From positions 1 to 62,422 of the forward strand of contig NZ_JANXWD010000024.1 in the NCBI RefSeq assembly GCF_025351295.1: 62,422 bases of DNA, read 5' to 3'. Positions 17,206-25,353 of the stretch are shown piece after piece. The first letter of the stretch is position 1. Every line of letters starts with the position of its first letter. This DNA comes from Phenylobacterium sp. Lineage in GTDB: Bacteria > Pseudomonadota > Alphaproteobacteria > Caulobacterales > Caulobacteraceae. The notes under the pieces are model-generated. The model was not told the origin of the DNA. It saw only the letters and a list, made by a program, of their open reading frames with translations, and searched no databases. The position numbers were made by a program, and so were the translations under genes.

Positions 17206-18345
17206 CTATGGCCGGAACAGCTCCCGCGCCGTGATCACCCGCATGATCTCGTTGGTGCCTTCGAGGATCTGGTGGACGCGCAGGTCGCGGACGATGCGCT
17301 CCAGCGGATAGTCGCGCAGGTAGCCGTAGCCGCCGTGCAGCTGCAGCGCCTGGTTGGCGACCTCGAAGCCGGCGTCGGTGGCGAAGCGCTTGGCCATGGC
17401 GCAGTACTGGGTGGCCTTGGGGTGCTTGTTGTCGAGCGCGTGCGCCGCGCGGCGCACCATCAGCCGGGCGGCGTCCAGGTCGGTCGCCATGTCTGCCAGC
17501 CGCCACTGCAGGCCCTGGAACGCCGCCAGCGCCTGGCCGAACTGTTTGCGGGTCTCCAGATAGGTTTTGGCCATGTCGAGGGCGAGGCCCGCCCCACCCA
17601 GCGAGCAGGACGCGATGTTGATCCGGCCGCCGTCGAGGCCGGCCATGGCGAACTTGAACCCCTCGCCGTCCTGGCCGATCCGGTTCGCCTCGGGCGCCCG
17701 GCAGTCGTCGAAGTTCACCTGGGCGGTCGGCTGGGAATGCCACCCCATCTTGCGTTCCTGGGCCCCGAACGACAGGCCCGGCGTCCCGTTCTCCACCACG
17801 AAGGCCGAGACTCCCTTGGCTCCGGCGTCCCCCGTGCGAGCCATGACGACATAGATATCCGAGGTCCCGGCCCCGGAGATGAAGGCCTTGGAGCCGTTCA
17901 GGACATAGTGGTCGCCGTCCCGCTTCGCGCTGGTCTTCATCGCCGCCGCGTCGGACCCGGAGCCGGGCTCGGTCAGGGCGTAGGAGGCGATCAGCTCCAT
18001 CGTGCAGAGCCGCGGCAGGTAGCGGCGGCGCAGGTCCTCCGACCCGAACCGGTCGATCATCCAGGCGGCCATGTTGTGGATCGAGAGGAAGGCCGCCGTC
18101 GAGACGTCGCCGTAGCTGAGCTGTTCGAACACGATCGAGGCGTCCAGGCGGCTGAGCGCCGAGCCGCCGACGTCCTCCTGCACATAGAGCCCGGCGAAGC
18201 CCAGTTCCGCGGCCTTCTTCAGCACGTCGACGGGGAAGTGCTTCTCCTCGTCCCAGCGCGCGGAATGGGGCGCCAGCTCGGAGGCGGCGAAGGCGCGCGC
18301 CGCGTCCTCGATCGCCCGCTGGTCCTCGGTGAGATTGAAGTCCAT
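17206..18345 (-). CDS. Acyl-CoA dehydrogenase, probably isobutyryl-CoA dehydrogenase
   Basis: A 379-residue FAD enzyme. It begins [20 protein letters not shown] and carries [19 protein letters not shown] (family signature) and [16 protein letters not shown], with the catalytic Glu in the usual C-terminal place. The isobutyryl-CoA assignment comes from its neighbours, HIBCH and mmsB, which act two and three steps later in valine breakdown. ATG 18345 is the family start; 16 further in-frame codons upstream are unsupported. Confidence 0.93.
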   Translation of the reverse strand: MDFNLTEDQRAIEDAARAFAASELAPHSARWDEEKHFPVDVLKKAAELGFAGLYVQEDVGGSALSRLDASIVFEQLSYGDVSTAAFLSIHNMAAWMIDRFGSEDLRRRYLPRLCTMELIASYALTEPGSGSDAAAMKTSAKRDGDHYVLNGSKAFISGAGTSDIYVVMARTGDAGAKGVSAFVVENGTPGLSFGAQERKMGWHSQPTAQVNFDDCRAPEANRIGQDGEGFKFAMAGLDGGRINIASCSLGGAGLALDMAKTYLETRKQFGQALAAFQGLQWRLADMATDLDAARLMVRRAAHALDNKHPKATQYCAMAKRFATDAGFEVANQALQLHGGYGYLRDYPLERIVRDLRVHQILEGTNEIMRVITARELFRP

Positions 18346-18415
18346 GGACGCCGGTTGAGCGCCTGGCGCTGCGGCTGTCAATGCGGCACCCAAGTCAACT
18401 CAGGCCTCGCTCAGC

Positions 18416-18757
18416 TCAGTCCGCAGGGGCGACCTTCAGCAATCTTGTGCCTAGATAGCCGTACCGCTTGACCTCGCAGACCCGACAGCTTCGCTTGTCG
18501 ATCACTACTCCTGACGCATCCGCTGCGGGTTGACTCACGTAGGCCGATGAGCCCGCGGCCCAGACTTGGAAACCGCAGGTCGGTGAGTAGCGATATGTCT
18601 TCGCTTCCTTGGCCACGGCAACGAAGTCGCAGGGCTGATGAGCGGCTGGGCCCGTGCAGCCAGGTGCGATAGCGGCGGTCAGCACAAGTCCGGTGAGCGC
18701 GATTAGGGAGACCATGAGAGCGTAGATAGCGGAAAGACCGTTGCTGATCGGCTTCAT
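18416..18757 (-). CDS. Small Cys-containing membrane-anchored or secreted protein
   Basis: A 113-residue protein of unknown function. Residues 1-33 contain one hydrophobic segment (LSAIYALMVSLIALTGLVLT) that could be a signal or an anchor. Six Cys residues follow (APGCTGPAAHQPC, SPTCGFQVW, RSCRVCEV), so disulfides or metal binding in the periplasm are possible. ATG 18757 follows AAGGAG at good spacing. The ribosome site overlaps a 14-bp palindrome. It is less GC-rich than the surrounding genes, and convergent with nothing; it points away from hemB. Confidence 0.7.
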   Translation of the reverse strand: MKPISNGLSAIYALMVSLIALTGLVLTAAIAPGCTGPAAHQPCDFVAVAKEAKTYRYSPTCGFQVWAAGSSAYVSQPAADASGVVIDKRSCRVCEVKRYGYLGTRLLKVAPAD

Positions 18758-18766
18758 TCGGCGCTC

Positions 18767-18780
18767 CTTACATATGTAAG
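18767..18780. promoter_or_regulatory. 14-bp perfect palindrome overlapping a ribosome binding site
   Basis: CTTACATATGTAAG is a perfect palindrome whose right half, on the minus strand, runs into the AAGGAG ribosome site of the small gene starting at 18757. It also lies 85 bases upstream of hemB on the other strand. It may be a repressor operator for one or both divergent genes, or form an RNA hairpin that hides the ribosome site. Confidence 0.45.
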
Positions 18781-18864
18781 TTTGTCCGAACCTGCACCTC
18801 TGTCCATCTCGCCGCGCCACCCCACACTTGCATCCGATGCCGTTCTAGGTCCAAACGCCCCGGC

Positions 18865-19881
18865 ATGACGAAAGCCCCCCTCGCCGCCTATCCCGCTCTT
18901 CGCCTGCGCCGCCTGCGACAGGCTGACTGGATCCGCCGGCTGGTTCGCGAGACGGTGCTGACGCCGGCCGACCTGATCTGGTCGATGGTGGTGCATGAGG
19001 GCGAGGGCCAGGTCCCGGTGGCCTCGATGCCGGGCGTCAGCCGGCTGTCGGTGAAGGACTGCGCCGCCGCGGCGAAGGAGGCCCGGGCGCTGGGCATCCC
19101 GGCCATCGCCGTCTTCCCGCACATCGACGGCGCCAAGAAGGACGCGACCGGCAAGCTGGCCCACGACCCCAACGGTATCGTCGCCACGGCGGTGAAGGCC
19201 ATGAAGGACGCCGCGCCCGAGGTGGGGATCATGTGCGACGTGGCGCTGGACCCCTTCACCGACCACGGCCACGACGGCCTGATCGAGAACGGCCGCATCC
19301 TCAACGATCCCACTATCGAGGCGCTGGTCGCCCAGGGGATCATGCAAGCCAAGGCCGGCTGCGATATCCTGGCGCCGTCGGACATGATGGACGGCCGTTG
19401 CGGGGCGCTGCGCACGGCGCTGGAGGCCGAGGGCCTGCAGGATACGATGATCATGTCCTATGCGGCCAAGTACGCCTCGGCCTTCTACGGCCCCTACCGC
19501 GAGGCGATCGGCTCGGGGAAGCTGGGGACCGGCTCGGTGGACAACCCGGGCGACAAGAAGACCTACCAGATGGACAACGCCAACTCCGACGAGGCCCTGC
19601 GCGAGGTGGCCCTCGACATCGCCGAGGGCGCCGACATGGTGATGGTCAAGCCGGGGATGCCGTACCTCGACATCGTTCAGCGGGTGGTCGAGGCCTTCGC
19701 GGTGCCGACCTTCGCGTTCCAGGTCTCGGGAGAGTACGCCATGCTGATGGCGGCGGCGCAGAACGGCTGGCTGGAGCAGGAGCGCGCGATCCTGGAGAGC
19801 CTGGGCGGGTTCAAGCGGGCCGGAGCGGCCGGCGTGATCACCTATTTCGCGCCGCGCGCCGCGCGGTTGCTGGGGGCCTAA
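18865..19881 (+). CDS. hemB: Delta-aminolevulinic acid dehydratase (porphobilinogen synthase)
   Basis: A 338-residue enzyme joining two 5-aminolevulinate molecules to porphobilinogen, the second haem step. Markers are the N-terminal RLRRLRQADWIRRLVRET, FPHIDGAKKDATG, the two active-site lysine regions SDMMDGR and MVMVKPGMPYLDIV, and FQVSGEYAM. The metal site reads CDVALDPFTDHGHDG, with Asp/Ala in place of the Cys triad, so it belongs to the Mg-type rather than the Zn-type enzymes. Confidence 0.97.
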   Translation: MTKAPLAAYPALRLRRLRQADWIRRLVRETVLTPADLIWSMVVHEGEGQVPVASMPGVSRLSVKDCAAAAKEARALGIPAIAVFPHIDGAKKDATGKLAHDPNGIVATAVKAMKDAAPEVGIMCDVALDPFTDHGHDGLIENGRILNDPTIEALVAQGIMQAKAGCDILAPSDMMDGRCGALRTALEAEGLQDTMIMSYAAKYASAFYGPYREAIGSGKLGTGSVDNPGDKKTYQMDNANSDEALREVALDIAEGADMVMVKPGMPYLDIVQRVVEAFAVPTFAFQVSGEYAMLMAAAQNGWLEQERAILESLGGFKRAGAAGVITYFAPRAARLLGA

Positions 19882-19894
19882 CCACCACGCCCTT

Positions 19895-20022
19895 CCGCTC
19901 ATCCCGGCGAAGGCCGGGGCCCAGATGGGATAGTTTGGGTGTGGGCTCGAGACGTGCTGAGCTGATCCAACCGGCTTCAGCGCCTTGCGATCTGGGTCCC
20001 GGCCTTCTCCGGGATGAGCGGG
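19895..20022. repeat. Palindromic element A, copy 2
   Basis: Left arm 19895-19926 and right arm 19990-20022 match copy 1 at 7250-7378 and pair with each other with two mismatches. The spacer differs in sequence but has similar length (about 63). It lies exactly between the convergent hemB and SMP-30 genes, and its right arm ends one base before the SMP-30 stop codon (20023). Here it may also act as a bidirectional transcription stop. Confidence 0.9.
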
Positions 20023-20901
20023 TCAGGGCCGACCGGCCCTCGGGATGTCGACGGTGGCCACCAGGATCTTGCCCGTCTGGCGCGCGGCCGCGGCCACGTG
20101 GTCGGAGCTGTCGGCGACCACCATGAACAGCGTCTTGCCGTCATCGCCGCCCAGCATGCAGGCGAAGCAGGGCTGGCCGGTGTCGATCGTCTCCAGCACC
20201 TCACCGCCCTCAGCGATCCGCACGCATTCCGGGGCGATGGGGTTGGCGACCCAGACGGCCCCGTCGGCGTCCAGGCAGATGCCGTCCGGCACGCGCGGCG
20301 TGGTCGGCGCCCAGACGCGGCGGTTGGAGAGGTCGCCGTTCGGGCCCATGTCGAAGGCGGTGAGGATCGCGCCCAGGGTTTCGCCCAGGATCAGGGTCTT
20401 GCCGTCCGGCGTGATCACCGGGCCGTTGGGGAAGCTCATGTCCTCGGCGGCGATGCGCGCCTGCCCGTCCGGCGCGACATAGGCGAGCCTGGCCCTGGGA
20501 TGATCGGCGAGGACGCTGGGCACGCCGCGCGCCGCGATCTCGGCGTCCAGGTCGAACCCGAAGTTGCCGACGTAGGCGCCGCCGGCGGCGTCGACCACCA
20601 TGTCGTTGCAGTGGAACGTGGCGATGTGGCTGAGGTCGGCATGGACCCCGATCTTGCCGTCCGGCATGCGGCGCAAGACCTGGCGTTTGGTCATGGAGAC
20701 GACGAGCATGGAGCCATCGGGCATCCAGCCCAGGCCGGAGGGCCGGTCGTCGATCTCGAACTCGGTGCGCAGGTCGCCGGCCAGGGACACCGACTTCACA
20801 GCATGGGCGTAGAAGTCGCTGAACCACAGCCGGCCGTCATGCCAGCGCGGCCCCTCGCCGAAGTAGATGCCGTCAGTCAGCACCCGCGTCGCCCGTCCCA
20901 T
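20023..20901 (-). CDS. SMP-30/gluconolactonase/LRE family protein
   Basis: A 292-residue six-bladed beta-propeller of the SMP-30/gluconolactonase family, calcium-dependent lactone hydrolases. Repeated blade motifs are visible: GIYFGEGPRWHDGRLWFSD, PSGLGWMPDGSMLVV, CNDMVVDAAGGAYVGNFGF, FPNGPVITPDGKTLIL and PDGICLDADGAVWVAN. Glu15 and the Asn/Asp of CNDMVVD and PDGICLDADG correspond to metal-binding positions. No signal peptide. The substrate cannot be told. Confidence 0.92.
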   Translation of the reverse strand: MGRATRVLTDGIYFGEGPRWHDGRLWFSDFYAHAVKSVSLAGDLRTEFEIDDRPSGLGWMPDGSMLVVSMTKRQVLRRMPDGKIGVHADLSHIATFHCNDMVVDAAGGAYVGNFGFDLDAEIAARGVPSVLADHPRARLAYVAPDGQARIAAEDMSFPNGPVITPDGKTLILGETLGAILTAFDMGPNGDLSNRRVWAPTTPRVPDGICLDADGAVWVANPIAPECVRIAEGGEVLETIDTGQPCFACMLGGDDGKTLFMVVADSSDHVAAAARQTGKILVATVDIPRAGRP

Positions 20902-20979
20902 GATGTCGCCTTTCTGTGGAAGGTCTTGGCGCCATGATCGTCTAGCCGGCGGGCGGTGTCATCCACGACAAGGGGGAAA

Positions 20980-21849
20980 TCACCGCGGCGACGTCAGCCA
21001 GGTCTTCAGGATCGCGTTGACCTTCTCCGGCGCCTCCTGCTGCACCCAGTGCGAGACGCCCGGCAGCCGCTCGATGGTCAGGTCGCGGACGTAGGCCTGC
21101 GTGCCGTCCAGCAGCTCGATGCCGAGCGCGCTGTCCGCCTCGCCCCAGACGATCAGGGTGGGGGTCTCGATCACCGGCCAGGGTCCGGCCAGCTTTCCCT
21201 GCAGGCGGAGCGCGGCGCGGTACCAGTTGATCATGCCGGTCATGGCGCCGGGGCGCTGGGCGTCGGCGGCGTAGCGGTCGAGGACGTCCTTGGTGAAGTT
21301 CGACTTGTCCTGCGCCATGTCGTGGAAGGCCTGGCGGATGGCGCGCGCATCGTTGGCGGTCATCGCCGCCTCGGGGACGCCCGGGAGCTGGAAGAAGAAC
21401 ATGTACCAGGACTTCTTCAGCTGCGCCCACGAGCGGCGCAGGTGGGCGCTCATCACCGCCGGGTGCGGCACGTTCATGATCACCAGCCGCTCCAGCGGCC
21501 GCACCTGGTTGGCCGCGAAGGTCCATGCCAGGCCCGCGCCCCAGTCGTGGCCGATCAGGGTCACGCGCTTGGCCCCGCTGGCGTCGATCAGGGCGGCGAC
21601 GTCCTCCATCAGCCGGTCGATCAGATAGGCCTTCACGTCCTTGGGCTTGGGCTCGGTCTCGCCGTAGCCGCGCAGGTCCGGCGCCCAGACCCGATAGCCC
21701 ATCTGCGCCAGCAGCGGCATCTGGTAGCGCCAGCTGAACCGGCTCTCCGGAAAGCCGTGCAGGCAGAGCGCGAGGTGATCGCCCTCCCCCGCCTGGTCGA
21801 CGGCGAAGCGGAAGCCATTGGCCTCGACGGTGTGGGTGGTGATGGTCAT
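20980..21849 (-). CDS. Alpha/beta hydrolase, epoxide-hydrolase-like
   Basis: A 289-residue hydrolase. The oxyanion element LCLHGFPESRFSWRYQ, the nucleophile elbow IGHDWGAGLAW (Asp nucleophile, as in epoxide hydrolases and haloalkane dehalogenases), the acid in LIVWGEADSAL and the His in LPGVSHWVQQEAP give a full triad. The DLRGYGETEPKP segment is typical of epoxide hydrolases. It is 32 bases downstream of the molybdenum oxidoreductase large subunit and may act on products of the same pathway. The frame is open far upstream, but ATG 21849 is the homology start. Confidence 0.92.
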   Translation of the reverse strand: MTITTHTVEANGFRFAVDQAGEGDHLALCLHGFPESRFSWRYQMPLLAQMGYRVWAPDLRGYGETEPKPKDVKAYLIDRLMEDVAALIDASGAKRVTLIGHDWGAGLAWTFAANQVRPLERLVIMNVPHPAVMSAHLRRSWAQLKKSWYMFFFQLPGVPEAAMTANDARAIRQAFHDMAQDKSNFTKDVLDRYAADAQRPGAMTGMINWYRAALRLQGKLAGPWPVIETPTLIVWGEADSALGIELLDGTQAYVRDLTIERLPGVSHWVQQEAPEKVNAILKTWLTSPR

Positions 21850-21881
21850 GGCGGGCCCCCCGGCCGCCGGGTTCGCCGGCG

Positions 21882-24053
21882 CTACAGCCCTCCCATGGTC
21901 GCGCCCGGATAGAAGGGCAAGGTGCGAACCCGCTGGCCGGTGAGCTTCGCATAGGCGTTGGCCACCGCCGGCGCCACGCAGGGCACGCCGGTCTCGCCCA
22001 CTCCGCCCGGGGCCTCGGAACTTGGGACGATGCTGACGCTGACCGTCGGCATGTCGTTGAGCTTGAGCACCCGGTAGTTGTTGAAGTTGGAGACGCTCGG
22101 GACACCCGCGGCGAAGGTCACCTGGCCCCAGAGCGTCGCGGCCAGGCCGTGGGCGATCCCGCCCTGGATCTGGGCCTCGATCTGATCGGGATTGACGGCG
22201 ACCCCGCAGTCGATGGCGCAGAACATCTTGCCGACCTTGATCTTGCCGCCGCTCAGCGAGATCTGCGCCACCAGGGCGATATAGCTGCCGAACCCCTTGA
22301 GGAAGGCAAGCCCCCGCGCACTGCCGGCCGGAGCCGCCGATTTCGACCAGCCGCTCAGGGTGTCCACCGCGTTCAGCACCCCCAGCGACCGAGGATCGGC
22401 CGCCAGCAGGGCCTTGCGCCAGGCCATCGGGTCCTGGCCCGCCGCCAGCGCCAGTTCGTCCATGGCGCTCTCGACCGCGAAGGTGTTGTAGGACTCGCCC
22501 ACCGAGCGCCAGTAGCCCAGCGGGATGTCGGCCGGATTGGGCACGAACTCGATCCGCCGGTTGGGGATCGCGTAGGGCAGATCCAGGGCGCCGGCCACCG
22601 CGCCGGTGTCCTCCGGATTGTTCCCCGGCTTGGAATTTCGCTGGATGTTGATGGACGGCGAAACGTTTCGGTACAGCATCGCTGTGAGGGTCTTGTTCGC
22701 GTCGATTCCCGCCTGGACGCGGATCGCCGCGCAGGGCCGATACATGTCGTTCTGAAAGTCCTGCTTGCGCGACCAGGTCAGTTTGACCGGCTTGCCGACG
22801 GCCTTGGCGATCTTGACGGCCTCGGCGACGAAATCCTGATCGAACTTCCGGCCCAGGCCGCCGCCCAGGTACGTGGTGTGCACCGTGATGGCGCGGGGCG
22901 CCAGGCCGGTGATTCCCGCGATCGTGAAGACGTTGAGCGCCTGGCCCTGGGTCGGCGCCCAGATCTCGGCCGAGGTGGCGCTGACGGAAGCGGTGCAGTT
23001 CAGCACCTCCATGCACGCGTGGGCCAGGTAAGGCAGCTCGTAGGTGGCGTCGAGCCGGGTCGGCGCGTTGGCGATCGCCACCGCGGGGTCCAGGCCGCCG
23101 GTGGTCTCGTAGATGTGCGGCACGGCGTTCGTGGAGCCGACAAGCTCGAGCCCCTTGGCGCGGATGTGGACCGAATCGCGGGACGCGGTGTCCGCCGGAA
23201 GGGTCCATTTGATCTTGGACCCCAGCGACTCGGCGATGCGCATCGCGGTCCAGGTGTCGCCGGCGACCACGGCCACTCCGTTGCCGAGGTTGACCAGGGC
23301 CTGCGCGCCGCTGGCGCTGGCCGGCATGCTGGCCACCGTCCCGCCCAGGGTCGGACAGTGCACAACCGCGGCGTAGACCATGCCGGGCACCTGCACATCG
23401 ATCCCGAAGACCGCGGAGCCATCGACCTTGGCGGGGATGTCCGTGCGGGGCAGGCGCTGGCCGATGGCGTTCCGGGTCGTGGCGAGCGCCACCTTGGCGG
23501 GCGGCGTCATGAGGGTGGCGGTCTCCACCAATTGGCTGAAGGCATAGGTGGTTGTCCCGTCCGTCACCTTGCCGCCAGCCGCCAGGGCCCAGGTCTTGCC
23601 GGGCGCCAGCTGCCTTGCCGCGGCCAGCAGCATCTCCCGCGCCGTAGCCGCGGCCTGGCGTAGCGGCAGATACCAGCCGCGCATGCTGGTGCTGCCGCCG
23701 GTCAGTTGCAGGCCGAACAGCGGGTTGGCGAAGGGGTTGGGCGGGGAGGCCGACGGTCCGGCATGCTCCACCTTGACCTGGCTCCAGTTCAGCATGAGCT
23801 CCTCAGCCACGAGCTGGCCAAGGCCGGTCATGATGCCCTGCCCCATCTCGGTCGGCCCGATAAGGAGGGTCACGTTGTTCAGGCTGTCGATCCTGAGATA
23901 GGCGCCCAGTGCGGTGGCCGCCGGCGCCGGCGCCGCGGCCGACCCGCCTGTGGTCCCGCTGAGGGCCTGCAGGGAGCCGTTCGCCACCATCGTCACCGGC
24001 ACGACCAGGGCGACAGCGCCGCCGGCGAGGACAGCGCGCCTATCGACCGACAT
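21882..24053 (-). CDS. Xanthine dehydrogenase-family molybdopterin-binding subunit (IorB type)
   Basis: A 723-residue large subunit of the isoquinoline-1-oxidoreductase / aldehyde-oxidase type. It has an N-terminal signal-like segment with RR (MSVDRRAVLAGGAVALVVPV), suggesting Tat export after folding with cofactor. Molybdopterin-domain segments include GPTEMGQGIMTGLGQLVAEE, HTTYLGGGLGRKFDQDFV, GGVGETGVPCVAPAVANA and AIDCGVAVNPDQIEAQIQGG. The conserved Glu in GGVGETG near the C-terminus is the expected catalytic base. The electron-transfer partner is the [2Fe-2S] protein encoded 39 bases upstream. Confidence 0.93.
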   Translation of the reverse strand: MSVDRRAVLAGGAVALVVPVTMVANGSLQALSGTTGGSAAAPAPAATALGAYLRIDSLNNVTLLIGPTEMGQGIMTGLGQLVAEELMLNWSQVKVEHAGPSASPPNPFANPLFGLQLTGGSTSMRGWYLPLRQAAATAREMLLAAARQLAPGKTWALAAGGKVTDGTTTYAFSQLVETATLMTPPAKVALATTRNAIGQRLPRTDIPAKVDGSAVFGIDVQVPGMVYAAVVHCPTLGGTVASMPASASGAQALVNLGNGVAVVAGDTWTAMRIAESLGSKIKWTLPADTASRDSVHIRAKGLELVGSTNAVPHIYETTGGLDPAVAIANAPTRLDATYELPYLAHACMEVLNCTASVSATSAEIWAPTQGQALNVFTIAGITGLAPRAITVHTTYLGGGLGRKFDQDFVAEAVKIAKAVGKPVKLTWSRKQDFQNDMYRPCAAIRVQAGIDANKTLTAMLYRNVSPSINIQRNSKPGNNPEDTGAVAGALDLPYAIPNRRIEFVPNPADIPLGYWRSVGESYNTFAVESAMDELALAAGQDPMAWRKALLAADPRSLGVLNAVDTLSGWSKSAAPAGSARGLAFLKGFGSYIALVAQISLSGGKIKVGKMFCAIDCGVAVNPDQIEAQIQGGIAHGLAATLWGQVTFAAGVPSVSNFNNYRVLKLNDMPTVSVSIVPSSEAPGGVGETGVPCVAPAVANAYAKLTGQRVRTLPFYPGATMGGL

Positions 24054-24092
24054 CTTTGGGAACTCCAGTCTCTTCGAATGGGGGGTGGGGCG

Positions 24093-24539
24093 TCACAGGC
24101 TCTGGATGGCCTGCTTGATCCGCTGGTAGGTGCCGCAGACGCAGATATGCTCAACCTCGGATGCGATTTCGCCGCCGTGGTGTCCGGCCTTCATCGCGCC
24201 GACCGTGACCATGAGCATCCCGGGCTGGCAGTATCCGCACTGGGGCACCTGGTTGGCGATCCAGGCGGCCTGGGCCTTCCGGCCATCGGCATCGGCCGCG
24301 AGCCCCTCGACCGTGACGATCTTCTTGCCGACCGCTGAGGTGACGTCGAAAACGCAGGAATGCTCCCGCTGTCCGTCGATGAGGACCGTGCACGCGCCGC
24401 ACACCTCGATGCCGCACCCGTACTTGGTGCCGGTCAGCCCCAGCAGGTCCCGCAGCACCCATAGGAGCGGCATGTCGGAACTGCTGACCGTCACCGTCCG
24501 GTTGGCGCCATTCACATTCAACTTCAGAGTCTGAGCCAT
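24093..24539 (-). CDS. [2Fe-2S]-binding subunit of molybdenum oxidoreductase (IorA type)
   Basis: A 148-residue small subunit with two [2Fe-2S] sites. The plant-ferredoxin-type N-terminal cluster uses Cys42, Cys47, Cys50 and Cys62 (YGCGIEVCGACTVLIDG and HSCVFD). The C-terminal helical cluster uses Cys101, Cys104, Cys133 and Cys135 (PQCGYCQPGMLM, HICVCGTYQRI). It passes electrons from the molybdenum subunit encoded just downstream. No cytochrome c subunit, often the third partner, is adjacent. Confidence 0.95.
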   Translation of the reverse strand: MAQTLKLNVNGANRTVTVSSSDMPLLWVLRDLLGLTGTKYGCGIEVCGACTVLIDGQREHSCVFDVTSAVGKKIVTVEGLAADADGRKAQAAWIANQVPQCGYCQPGMLMVTVGAMKAGHHGGEIASEVEHICVCGTYQRIKQAIQSL

Positions 24540-24565
24540 CCCGGTCCCTCAACCGCCATGTCAAT

Positions 24566-24587
24566 ACGCCCGCCGACATGCGGGCGT
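24566..24587 (-). promoter_or_regulatory. Stem-loop in the 5' leader of iorA
   Basis: ACGCCCGC (24566-24573) pairs with GCGGGCGT (24580-24587) around a 6-base loop, and the stem can extend with flanking TCA/TGA after a bulge. It lies 27-48 bases upstream of ATG 24539 and would be in the transcript leader. A role is not known. Confidence 0.35.
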
Positions 24588-24670
24588 TGAATTGAGGTCC
24601 CATGAAGCCGACCGGTTAGGTCGCTTCACCCCGCGTCGGATTGCAGAAAGCGTGGCCAGAGAAGCAGGCT

Positions 24671-24696
24671 GAATTGTGTCCGTCGAGACACAATTC
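24671..24696. promoter_or_regulatory. Inverted repeat, candidate operator upstream of the iorAB operon
   Basis: GAATTGTGTC (24671-24680) and GACACAATTC (24687-24696) are perfect 10-base inverted repeats with the 6-base spacer CGTCGA. It lies about 130 bases before the iorA start, in a 222-base gap before the GNAT gene. It is AT-richer than the surroundings and looks like the site of a dimeric regulator; no regulator gene is adjacent. Confidence 0.5.
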
Positions 24697-24761
24697 ACCC
24701 ACCCTGGGATGAACTGAGCACCCGGCGTGGTTGTATTTCTACCCGGCTTGCCCTCTTGCGC

Positions 24762-25277
24762 CTAGCGGCAGGCGCCGACCGTGAAATGGGTGCTCTCGCG
24801 CTCGGCCCCAGGCAGGGTGATCATGCCCACGAAAGTGAAGCCGATCTTCCGCAGCACCGCCATCGAGGCGAAGTTCTCCGGCGAGGTGATGGCCGCCAGG
24901 ATCGGGATGCCCAACGGCCCCTGGGCGTGGGCCAGCACCGCGGCCGCGGCCTCCTGGGCGTAGCCGCGGCCCCAAGCGCGTGGCGCGAAGGCGTAGCCCA
25001 CATCGGGGACGTCCAGGCCCTCGCGTCGCACCAGCCCGGCCAGGCCCACCGGCGCGGCGTCGGCCTTCTGCAGCGTCAGCCACATGCCGAAGCCGTGCTG
25101 GTCATAGCTGCCGATCATCCGCTCGACGATGTAGGCGCGGGCCTCGTCCTCGGTTCGCACGCCACGGTCGCCGATGTTCTCGAGGAAGCCCGGCGAGTTC
25201 AGCAGCGCCAGGATGAAGGGCGCGTCCTCCGCCACCGCCTCGCGCAGCACCAGCCTTTCGGTCTCCAGAACGCTCAC
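24762..25277 (-). CDS. GNAT-family N-acetyltransferase (RimJ/RimL-like)
   Basis: A 171-residue acetyltransferase. LETERLVLREAVAEDAPFI opens the fold; VGYAFAPRAWGRGYAQEA is the acetyl-CoA-binding motif A, and NFASMAVLRKIGFTFVG is the conserved C-terminal element. Similar proteins acetylate ribosomal-protein N-termini or small amines; the substrate cannot be inferred. It is divergent from motB. Confidence 0.92.
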   Translation of the reverse strand: MSVLETERLVLREAVAEDAPFILALLNSPGFLENIGDRGVRTEDEARAYIVERMIGSYDQHGFGMWLTLQKADAAPVGLAGLVRREGLDVPDVGYAFAPRAWGRGYAQEAAAAVLAHAQGPLGIPILAAITSPENFASMAVLRKIGFTFVGMITLPGAERESTHFTVGACR

Positions 25278-25353
25278 CTTGGGTCCTCCCGAAACGCCAT
25301 CTTAACGCCCACGCCGCAATTTGCCTGGGAAACACAGTTAAGCCGGGTGAACC

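Noticed and set aside
25302..25341. TTAA half-sites before motB as a CtrA box
   Set aside because: The two TTAA tetramers are 32 bases apart; a CtrA site needs about 7 bases between halves.
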